This document shows positions 57,387-64,000 of a DNA stretch of 64,000 nucleotides, piece by piece; position 1 is the stretch's first letter; each line of letters begins with the position of its first letter. The translations under genes and the position numbers were made by a program. Location of the stretch: positions 124,001 to 188,000 of the forward strand of contig CAVRWV010000025.1 of assembly GCA_963724985.1 (NCBI GenBank), read 5' to 3'. The notes under the pieces were generated by a model. That model did not search any database. It saw nothing but the letters and a program-made list of their open reading frames with translations, and was not told the DNA's origin. This DNA comes from JAJPJE01 sp963724985. Lineage in GTDB: Bacteria > Acidobacteriota > Terriglobia > Terriglobales > Acidobacteriaceae.

Positions 57387-57956
57387 TCACTTTCCGGAAA
57401 CTGCATCGAGGTCGAGATTGAGTTCAACGACGTTGACTCGTGGCTCGCCGAGAAAGCCAAGCTGGCGTCCCTCGGTATGTTTTGTGACGAACTGGCGCAC
57501 GGCATCTTCAGACATTTTTCTTTCACGAGCAATGCGTGGGACTTGAAAGTCGGCGGCTGCTGGCGTGATATGCGGATCGAAGCCCGAAGCCGACGTAGTT
57601 ACCAGATCGATGGGGACCGGGGTGTTGGGATTCTCGGCCTGCAGAGTCATTACGTCCTGATGAACGCGGTCGATGAGCTTCTGATTTGTGGGGCCCAGGT
57701 TAGAGCCTGCCGAGTTCGCAGCATCATAGCCAGCTCCTGCGGCAGAGGGCCGAGAATGGAAATAAGCCGGCCCCGAGAAGCCCTGGCCGATGAGGCTCGA
57801 CCCAACTGTTTTTCCAGCGTTCTGGATGAGTTCACCGTTGGCCTTCTTGGGAAAGATTGCCTGCGCCAATCCAGTCACCACCAGGGGGTAGATGATTCCG
57901 CAGAGGACGGTTGTTACAACGGTCATCAATATCGAGATAATCAGATTCTTTTTCAT
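57387..57956 (-). CDS. kdpC: KdpC, potassium-transporting ATPase subunit
   Basis: 189 residues. One N-terminal membrane helix followed by the periplasmic KdpC domain (SGPAYFHSRPSAAGAGYDAANSAGSNLGPTN). It stabilises the pump and helps ATP binding by KdpB. Last gene of the kdp operon, 11 nt after kdpB. Confidence 0.95.
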   Translation of the reverse strand: MKKNLIISILMTVVTTVLCGIIYPLVVTGLAQAIFPKKANGELIQNAGKTVGSSLIGQGFSGPAYFHSRPSAAGAGYDAANSAGSNLGPTNQKLIDRVHQDVMTLQAENPNTPVPIDLVTTSASGFDPHITPAAADFQVPRIARERKMSEDAVRQFVTKHTEGRQLGFLGEPRVNVVELNLDLDAVSGK

Positions 57957-57967
57957 GGCTGTCTCCT

Positions 57968-60058
57968 CTACGCAAGGCCTATCGAAGTAATCACCATGTC
58001 CACCAGCTTGATTCCGATGAACGGCACGACAATGCCGCCGAGACCGTAAATCAGCAGGTTGCGGCGCAAGAGCGCTGCGGCGGACATGGCGCGATACTTA
58101 ACGCCGCGTAGTGCGAGCGGAATCAAGGCGATGATGATGATGGCATTGAAGATCACGGCGGAAAGAATTGCCGACTGTGGCGTCTTCAAATGCATGACGT
58201 TGAGAGCGTTTAGAACCGGGAACGTGCCGGCAAACATCGCGGGGATGATGGCGAAGTATTTCGCTACATCGTTAGCGATGGAGAACGTGGTGAGCGACCC
58301 GCGGGTCATGAGCAACTGCTTACCAATCTCGACTACCTCGATCAACTTCGTGGGGTTGGAGTCCAGGTCCACCATGTTTCCGGCTTCTTTGGCCGCCTGA
58401 GTGCCGGTATTCATAGCGACGCCGACGTCTGCCTGCGCCAGTGCTGGAGCGTCGTTGGTGCCGTCTCCGGTCATAGCGACCAGCTTGCCATCGGCTTGCT
58501 CCTTGCGGATGAGATCCATTTTGTCTTTGGGAGTCGCCTCGGCGAGGAAGTCGTCAACGCCTGCTTCTCGAGCAATAGCGGCCGCAGTGAGGGGATTGTC
58601 GCCAGTAATCATCACTGTGCGAATACCCATTGCACGAAGCTGTGCGAATCGCTCACTGATTCCACCCTTGATGATGTCTTTGAGATAAATCACGCCAAGA
58701 GCGCGGCGGTTTTCACTGACAACCAACGGTGTTCCGCCGGAACGCGATATCTTTTCAACGGCGGCCTGCACTTCACGCGGGAGCCCGTTGCCGTTTCCGG
58801 AAATGTATTTCGAAATCGCATCGGCGGCGCCTTTGCGAATTTCACGACCATCCAGATTCACTCCCGACATGCGGGTTTGCGCGGAGAAGGGAATGAATTC
58901 AGCTTCGTGATCGGCGAGTTCGCGTCCGCGAAGGCCATATTTATCCTTGGCGAGAACAACGATGGAGCGGCCCTCCGGTGTTTCGTCGGGCAAAGAGGAA
59001 AGTTGAGCGGCATCTGCCAGAAGCTCCTCGGAAACACCAGTAGCGGGAATGAATTCGGCAGCCTGTCGATTGCCCAAGGTGATGGTTCCAGTTTTGTCGA
59101 GCAGAAGAGTGTTGACGTCACCGGCGGCTTCGACCGCACGCCCAGACATGGCAAGCACATTGTGCTGCACGAGTCGATCCATACCAGCAATACCAATCGC
59201 CGATAGCAGCGCGCCAATTGTGGTCGGAATAAGACAGACGAGCAGCGATACGAGTACGAAAACGGTCTGTGGTGATCCGGAGTAAATCGCAAACGGTTGC
59301 AGGGTAACCACCGCTAACAAGAAGATGATGGTCAGGCCGGCAAGTAAGATGTTCAGTGCGATCTCATTTGGAGTTTTCTGCCGTTCGGCACCTTCGACAA
59401 GCGCAATCATGCGATCAAGGAAGGTCTCTCCGGGATTCGACGTGATGCGGACCCTGATCTGATCTGAGAGCACGCGCGTTCCGCCGGTTACCGCTGATCG
59501 GTCTCCGCCGGCTTCACGAATGACAGGAGCGGACTCGCCGGTGATGGCAGATTCGTCGACTGAAGCGACTCCCTCGATGATTTCGCCGTCAGAAGGAATT
59601 AGCTCCCCTGCGGAGACGATGACGAGGTCTTCCATTCGCAACTGGGAACTCGCCACGTCTTCTACGCGCCCGCCAGTTGCGACGCGATGAGCGACCGTCT
59701 CGGAACGCGCTTTTCGAAGCGTTTCGGCCTGAGCTTTGCCGCGGCCTTCCGCCATAGCCTCGGCGAAGTTGGCAAACAGCACGGTGAACCAGAGCCATAG
59801 CGTGATCTGCAGATTGAACTTAAAAGCTCCGCCGCCGCGCAGAAGCAGGATAGTGGTGATCACGCTTCCGATCTCGACGACAAACATGACGGGATTTCCC
59901 ATCATCTTGCGAGGATGCAGCTTGACGAATGCATCCCAGAGCGCCCTGCGGACGATCTTCCACTCCCAGATAGCCTTTTTCCCAGACTTCATGGGTGAGT
60001 GTCCGACGCGAAGCGTTTTCATTTCCGAAACAGCCGGTGTTTCAGTAGTTGTTGGCAT
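57968..60058 (-). CDS. kdpB: KdpB, P-type ATPase of the Kdp K+ pump
   Basis: 696 residues. P-type ATPase motifs: phosphorylation site DKTGTITLGN, TGES, and hinge TGDGTNDAPALAQADVGVAMNTGTQ. The catalytic subunit that hydrolyses ATP to drive high-affinity K+ uptake through KdpA. Intact. Confidence 0.97.
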   Translation of the reverse strand: MPTTTETPAVSEMKTLRVGHSPMKSGKKAIWEWKIVRRALWDAFVKLHPRKMMGNPVMFVVEIGSVITTILLLRGGGAFKFNLQITLWLWFTVLFANFAEAMAEGRGKAQAETLRKARSETVAHRVATGGRVEDVASSQLRMEDLVIVSAGELIPSDGEIIEGVASVDESAITGESAPVIREAGGDRSAVTGGTRVLSDQIRVRITSNPGETFLDRMIALVEGAERQKTPNEIALNILLAGLTIIFLLAVVTLQPFAIYSGSPQTVFVLVSLLVCLIPTTIGALLSAIGIAGMDRLVQHNVLAMSGRAVEAAGDVNTLLLDKTGTITLGNRQAAEFIPATGVSEELLADAAQLSSLPDETPEGRSIVVLAKDKYGLRGRELADHEAEFIPFSAQTRMSGVNLDGREIRKGAADAISKYISGNGNGLPREVQAAVEKISRSGGTPLVVSENRRALGVIYLKDIIKGGISERFAQLRAMGIRTVMITGDNPLTAAAIAREAGVDDFLAEATPKDKMDLIRKEQADGKLVAMTGDGTNDAPALAQADVGVAMNTGTQAAKEAGNMVDLDSNPTKLIEVVEIGKQLLMTRGSLTTFSIANDVAKYFAIIPAMFAGTFPVLNALNVMHLKTPQSAILSAVIFNAIIIIALIPLALRGVKYRAMSAAALLRRNLLIYGLGGIVVPFIGIKLVDMVITSIGLA

Positions 60059-60069
60059 AGCTGAATCCT

Positions 60070-61869
60070 TTAGAAAGTCTTTCCTGCAGCCATGAGCAGA
60101 TGCTCAAGGATGGGCCCCAGGCTTAGAGCCGGGAAAAATGTGAGAGCGCCCACAATCAAAATCGTGCCGATCAAAAGCACGGTGAATAGCGGCGTAGTTA
60201 CCGGGAAAGTGCCCAACGATGGCGGCACGTATTTCTTTCCCGCAAGATTGCCGGCAATAGCGAGCATCGGGATGATCATCAGGAAGCGCCCTACGAGCAT
60301 GGTGATAGCGCCTGCGGTGTTGTACCAAAGAGTATTCGTTGTAAGTCCAGCAAAGGCGGAGCCGTTGTTGCCTGCCTGCGAGGTAAAGGCATAGAGGATT
60401 TCGCTAAGTCCATGAGGGCCGGGATTAGCGATGCTGGATGTTCCAAAACCGTAGACTGACGAAATCGCCGAGAAACTGAGGATGACGAGCGGAAAAACGA
60501 GCGTGACCAGCATCGCCATCTTCACGTCGTAGGCTTCAATCTTCTTGCCAAGATATTCCGGAGTGCGACCCACCATGAGGCCGGCGATGAAGACCGCTAA
60601 GACGACGTAAATCAACATGCCGTACATGCCGGCACCGACACCACCAAAAATTACTTCACTCAGCATGATGTTGGCGAGCGGCACCAGGCCACCGAGCGGC
60701 GTGAAGGAGTCGTGCCAGCCGTTGATCGCCCCGCAGCTCGCGTCCGTTGTTACAGTCGCCCATAAGGCGGTATTGGTTATCCCAAAACGGACTTCTTTGC
60801 CCTCCATGTTGCCGCCAGCTTGCATGGCCGTGACATGTTGGTCTGTTCCTGCGAGCAGCGGATTTCCACGAGCCTCTGCCCAATATGCGACAGTCACGCC
60901 GACGAGAAACAGAATCATCATGGCTCCCCAAACGGCCCAGCCATGGCGTCGCGAGCCCGTCATCCGTCCGAGGGTGTAGGTGAGTCCGCTACCGATCGCG
61001 AAGATCGAAACTAGTTCAATCAGATTCGAGAGCGGAGTTGGATTCTCAAAAGGATGAGCACTGTTCGCATTGAAGAAACCGCCGCCGTTAGTGCCGAGTT
61101 CCTTGATGATCTCCTGCGACGCGACTGGACCTTGGGCGATAGTTTGCTCGGTGACAGTGTCCATGACTTGCTTGCCGTCCGGCCCGAGCACTGGCTTTCC
61201 ATCCGTGCCGACTTTGGGAACTTGCATCGGTTCAACAAGCTTGACGGTGTCGTATGGCTTCAGGTTTTGAATTACACCTTGCGAGACGAGCGCGAGCGCT
61301 CCCACCACGCAAACCGGCAGTAGAACCCAGAGCGTGCAACGGACCAGATCGACCCAGAAATTGCCGATGGTCTGCATCTGCCGGCGCGCGATGCCGCGAA
61401 TAAAGGCAATCGAAAGAACGATGCCGGTCGCGGCAGACATGAAGTTGTGATAAGCGAGACCGGCCATTTGGGTGAAATAGCTCATCGTGGTCTCGCCGCC
61501 GTAGTTCTGCCAGTTGGTGTTGGTGGTGAAGGACGCGGCGGTGTTGAACGCCAACGCTGTGGGATTCACTGCTCCCAACTTCTGCGGGTTAAATGGCAGA
61601 TAACCTTGGACGCGCTGGATCAGGTACAAGACGATCATCGAAACCACGCTGAAGAGAAGCATGGCGACGGCGTACTCGGTCCACTTCATCTCGTGATCTT
61701 CTTCAACGCCAGTCAGGCGATAGATGAGGCGCTCGATGGGACGGAGGAGCGGATCGAGAAAAGTCTTCTCGCGATTGAAGACGCGAGTCATGAATATGCC
61801 GATGGGCTTCGTGATCAGAAGAACGAGCGCGAGAAAGAGGAATATTTGTAGCCATCCATTTATTGTCAT
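60070..61869 (-). CDS. kdpA: KdpA, K+-binding channel subunit
   Basis: 599 residues with about ten membrane segments. Contains the four selectivity-filter-like loops (FNTAASFTTNTNWQNYGGE; NSAHPFENPTPL; FTSQAGNNGSAFAG). Its ATG overlaps by 4 nt the stop of a small upstream ORF (61866-62006), so it is translationally coupled. Confidence 0.97.
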   Translation of the reverse strand: MTINGWLQIFLFLALVLLITKPIGIFMTRVFNREKTFLDPLLRPIERLIYRLTGVEEDHEMKWTEYAVAMLLFSVVSMIVLYLIQRVQGYLPFNPQKLGAVNPTALAFNTAASFTTNTNWQNYGGETTMSYFTQMAGLAYHNFMSAATGIVLSIAFIRGIARRQMQTIGNFWVDLVRCTLWVLLPVCVVGALALVSQGVIQNLKPYDTVKLVEPMQVPKVGTDGKPVLGPDGKQVMDTVTEQTIAQGPVASQEIIKELGTNGGGFFNANSAHPFENPTPLSNLIELVSIFAIGSGLTYTLGRMTGSRRHGWAVWGAMMILFLVGVTVAYWAEARGNPLLAGTDQHVTAMQAGGNMEGKEVRFGITNTALWATVTTDASCGAINGWHDSFTPLGGLVPLANIMLSEVIFGGVGAGMYGMLIYVVLAVFIAGLMVGRTPEYLGKKIEAYDVKMAMLVTLVFPLVILSFSAISSVYGFGTSSIANPGPHGLSEILYAFTSQAGNNGSAFAGLTTNTLWYNTAGAITMLVGRFLMIIPMLAIAGNLAGKKYVPPSLGTFPVTTPLFTVLLIGTILIVGALTFFPALSLGPILEHLLMAAGKTF

Positions 61870-62006
61870 GAAATCTCCTTGTCGCCCTGTTCAGCGTTGC
61901 GCGGCCTCTGGAGGCTTCGGCGTCTGTGCTCCTTGATTCGATCAAGTACGATCAAGAGCAGCACGAGGCCTGCAAACAACAACACTTGTAACAAGGCACG
62001 GGACAT
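61866..62006 (-). CDS. Small membrane protein between kdpF and kdpA (46 residues)
   Basis: MSRALLQVLLFAGLVLLLIV followed by a basic tail: one membrane helix (about 5-20), then Asp-Arg-Ile-Lys and several Arg. ATG 62006 shares one base with the kdpF stop (TGATG), and its TGA overlaps kdpA ATG by 4 nt (ATGA). Coupling on both sides and the membrane helix strongly suggest a real gene. No family known to me. Confidence 0.6.
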   Translation of the reverse strand: MSRALLQVLLFAGLVLLLIVLDRIKEHRRRSLQRPRNAEQGDKEIS

Positions 62007-62095
62007 CAGAATTTTTCTGGCCGTAGCAGCGCGTAGACCAGGTAAACCGTCGTAAGCACGCTAACAGCGAGCATAATTAGCGATTCCAGATGCAT
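62006..62095 (-). CDS. kdpF: KdpF, small stabilising subunit of the Kdp pump
   Basis: 29 residues: one membrane helix ending with YLVYALLRPEKF, which is the KdpF signature. Too short for most gene finders. It stabilises the KdpABC complex in other bacteria. Lies 10 nt after another small ORF and is coupled to the 46-residue ORF downstream. Confidence 0.9.
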   Translation of the reverse strand: MHLESLIMLAVSVLTTVYLVYALLRPEKF

Positions 62096-62105
62096 AGTTT
62101 CCCCT

Positions 62106-62192
62106 TCACCTCACGCGCTCACAGAAGTGCACGTAAGCGATCGATATGGCGAAAAATGCCAGCGTGACTAATATCCAAAGAACGTCTTGCAT
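62106..62192 (-). CDS. Small membrane protein upstream of kdpF (28 residues)
   Basis: MQDVLWILVTLAFFAISIAY then VHFCERVR: one membrane helix and a short charged tail. GGAG lies 7 nt before ATG 62192. First recognisable ORF of the kdp transcript. Unassigned; it may be an accessory subunit or regulator of the pump. Confidence 0.55.
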   Translation of the reverse strand: MQDVLWILVTLAFFAISIAYVHFCERVR

Positions 62193-62253
62193 AATCTGTC
62201 TCCAAAAACGTGCTCGTCAGCAGAGAACGACGAATCGTTTCTGCTCTTGAATC

Positions 62254-63807
62254 TCAAAACATGAAACCGGCTTCAACTACGCCGCGGGGTTGATTTTGGT
62301 TCGTTCCATTGGGCCCGAAAGCGCTGCCAGGCGTGATGCTGGTTGCGCCCACCCAGGAAAGATCGCCGCGGGTGAAGAAACGCTTGTACTGATACGTGGG
62401 AGTGAGAGTGATTGACCAGCCCGCGCTGCCTGGCCCGTAAAGCAGGTTGACGCTTTGTGCGGCAAGGCTACCCGTGGTCGAAAGGTATTCTCCACGTGCG
62501 GCGAGAGAGAATCCGCGCTTGAAGGTGTGGTTCACTAATATGGCTCCGCCGCGAGTCGACGCGCCCTGTACGACTCCGATCTGGGGATTGGTGGGCACGC
62601 TGCTGTACTGAAAGTAGGGCTGCACGATCCAGCTCCCTTTGGTGTAGGTGTATATCGCGGCATACATCGTGCTGTTGTTTTGAACGGGTGTTGCCAGGGT
62701 TTGAAAGGCCGTTTGTCCGAGATTGCCCATGCCGGCAAAGGTGAAACTGTGCGGGCCATTGGTGTATGCAAGCGAGCCGCTCAGCCATGAGTAACGGTTG
62801 GAGTAGTAGCCGTCATTCCAACTGAGGGAGGCGGTGAACTTGCCGAACGTCTGGTTCACCTGAATGCCGCGATTGACGGCGTTCTCCTGGTTCCACAACA
62901 ATCCGCGTTCAATGTTCATGTTCTGGAAATCGAAAGTGTACTCAGCACCCATCAACGTTGGCAGGGCTCCTATCAAGATTGAGGTGTTCTTCGCGGGAAC
63001 CAGCTTTGCGTAGGCTACGGGTACGGGGCCGTAGAGGTCAGTGATTGCCTTCTCAGTGGAGAGGAACGGAGTTCCGAGCGAGAGGATGTTGTAAGCACCG
63101 GCCTGGACGTAGAACTGCCACCAGCTTGTAGTTTTCTGCAGGAATATCTGGCCATTGCTGAGGGCTGCTTGCCCCGTGTTGTCGCCGGGAACGTGACTGC
63201 CTTGCCATAAGCCCATCCCGCTGATGATGCCATTCACATTCAGCGTGCCAAAGGGACCGCCTTCGAACGTGTTCGGAGGAGCCGCTTGCAGAGGACCCGT
63301 AATTGCTGGAGTAGGAAGCGGAGCCGGAGCTGCGGTCTGAGCGGGCGTGTTCGGCTGCTGGTCAGATGGCGCCGCTGTCGAAGTTTGCGCGCTAGCTGCA
63401 CGTAAAGCGAATAGGAGGCAGAAGAAAAGCAGCAGCCAGTGCTTGAGTTGCTTGCCTGCGCGCCTAGCCTGTAATTCCTGGGGCTTTGGGGATTGCAGAA
63501 TCTCGGGCTGCGCAAAGCGAGAGCCGCGCTCCACTCGCCGGCTATTCGTTGCGGACTTCAGGCCAAACCGAGCTACCTGTTCCGATGTTATTACCTCAAC
63601 ACTCTGTGCCGGGAATTCATAAACATTTCTCGAGCCGGGGCGAGTAATGACCTGAAACATACGGACCCTTGGCCGGCGCGCGTCGGCGGACAGAGCTACG
63701 AGAAATCGAAGCATAAAGGCGACCGCAAATACGCAAATCAACAGCAAGGCTGTCATCCCGGAAAACGCGGCGAAATCGAGTACAGCAATCATGGTTGTCA
63801 AAGTCAT
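62254..63807 (-). CDS. Outer-membrane beta-barrel porin with an unusual 140-residue N-terminal extension
   Basis: 517 residues. The C-terminal ~370 residues alternate amphipathic strands typical of OmpL-like barrels (LTPTYQYKRFFTRGDLSWVG; C-terminal strand GVVEAGFMF). A signal peptide KQLKHWLLLFFCLLFALRAASA lies at residues 119-140, far from the start, and a separate membrane helix occupies 14-40. Either a small membrane gene is fused in frame with a porin or the assembly has an indel. No internal start codon lies just before the buried signal. Adjacent to the kdp operon. Confidence 0.65.
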   Translation of the reverse strand: MTLTTMIAVLDFAAFSGMTALLLICVFAVAFMLRFLVALSADARRPRVRMFQVITRPGSRNVYEFPAQSVEVITSEQVARFGLKSATNSRRVERGSRFAQPEILQSPKPQELQARRAGKQLKHWLLLFFCLLFALRAASAQTSTAAPSDQQPNTPAQTAAPAPLPTPAITGPLQAAPPNTFEGGPFGTLNVNGIISGMGLWQGSHVPGDNTGQAALSNGQIFLQKTTSWWQFYVQAGAYNILSLGTPFLSTEKAITDLYGPVPVAYAKLVPAKNTSILIGALPTLMGAEYTFDFQNMNIERGLLWNQENAVNRGIQVNQTFGKFTASLSWNDGYYSNRYSWLSGSLAYTNGPHSFTFAGMGNLGQTAFQTLATPVQNNSTMYAAIYTYTKGSWIVQPYFQYSSVPTNPQIGVVQGASTRGGAILVNHTFKRGFSLAARGEYLSTTGSLAAQSVNLLYGPGSAGWSITLTPTYQYKRFFTRGDLSWVGATSITPGSAFGPNGTNQNQPRGVVEAGFMF

Positions 63808-63846
63808 TTGATAAGGAGCGGCCTAAAGTTTGTGTAAGGAGTGCAT

Positions 63847-63887
63847 AAAAAAGACGTAAGGACGGAATACGTGCCCTCGCAAGAGGG
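63847..63887 (-). terminator. Probable terminator between an upstream gene and the porin
   Basis: On the minus strand, CCCTC / GAGGG (63887-63874) then ACGTA / TACGT (63872-63854) followed by TTTTTT (63852-63847). Suggests the transcript entering from the window edge ends here. Confidence 0.45.
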
Positions 63888-63912
63888 AGCTGCCGATCCG
63901 TAGGGAAGCTGT

Positions 63913-64000
63913 TCAGCAGCCGTACGAACGACCCTCTTCGGACATGCTGGTCAGGTAACTACGCTCTCCTATGCGCTCGTAGAGTTGGTGAAAGACGGTG
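63913..64000 (-). CDS. Possible C-terminal end of a gene (edge partial)
   Basis: The only minus-strand frame open from the edge gives 28 residues ending RSYGC and a TGA, just before a terminator-like pair of hairpins. Too short to identify; a plus-strand frame is also open here. Confidence 0.25.
   Translation of the reverse strand, partial: TVFHQLYERIGERSYLTSMSEEGRSYGC

Noticed and set aside
63808..64000. c-di-AMP riboswitch upstream of the kdp/porin region
   Set aside because: No recognisable conserved core; hairpins present look like a terminator of the upstream gene.
1..64000. CRISPR arrays, rRNA operons, prophage or transposase genes
   Set aside because: No regularly spaced direct repeats, rRNA sequence or mobile-element proteins were seen while reading.

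Overview
The window looks like a chromosomal segment of an Acidobacteriota bacterium, probably Koribacter-like within Acidobacteriia. That is inference from moderately high GC, many PAS/histidine-kinase genes, carboxypeptidase-regulatory-domain and Ig/PQQ-type secreted proteins, NrfD/HybA redox modules and a tig-clpP-clpX-lon block. No rRNA, CRISPR array, phage or transposase gene was found. One tRNA-Leu(TAG) is present.

Layout. 0-4 kb: end of a fused multiheme c / b-type cytochrome, a TPR protein, DAHP synthase (minus strand) preceded by an aromatic leader peptide and an attenuator-like hairpin, and a ferredoxin. 4.4-14.4 kb: a chemosensory operon (cheA, cheW, a barrel-like protein, MCP, cheY, cheB, cheR, cheX) in which four genes carry single-base frameshifts. 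14.4-15.7 kb: a pseudo-receiver divergent from a Crp/Fnr regulator. 16.3-27.9 kb (minus strand): a redox and signalling cluster with cytochrome c, two HybA/NrfD pairs, a haem-motif sensor kinase, two NtrC-type regulators, a second kinase, an archaemetzincin and an H-protein-like membrane protein. 28.6-36.7 kb: engB, a Sel1 protein, then lon, clpX, clpP and tig. 36.8-50 kb: mixed metabolism, repair, glycosyltransferase, two broken sensor kinases, secreted proteins and the tRNA. 50-57 kb: a second Crp/Fnr paralogue, an rRNA/tRNA methyltransferase, then MFS transporter, lactonase and LarA-like genes (probably sugar-acid use) and an aminotransferase. 57.4-62.2 kb (minus strand): a Kdp potassium-pump operon with kdpF and two unannotated small membrane proteins, followed by a beta-barrel porin.

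How parts connect. Four palindromes of the form GTGA-N6-TCAC lie upstream of both Crp/Fnr genes, the cytochrome c operon and the aroF/ferredoxin divergent region. The recognition helices of both regulators (SRETVTR) carry the residues that CRP uses to read GTGA, so a small respiratory/redox regulon is a reasonable inference. The two sigma-54 two-component systems sit inside the redox operon and probably control electron-transfer genes.

The most notable items are the aromatic (Tyr/Phe/Trp) attenuator of DAHP synthase, the small proteins in the kdp operon, the Crp-type operator set, the non-lipoylatable H-protein homologue and haem-motif kinase in the NrfD cluster, and eleven inferred frameshifts, all in plus-strand genes and mostly signalling genes. 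The frameshifts may be assembly errors or recent gene decay; the sequence alone cannot decide.
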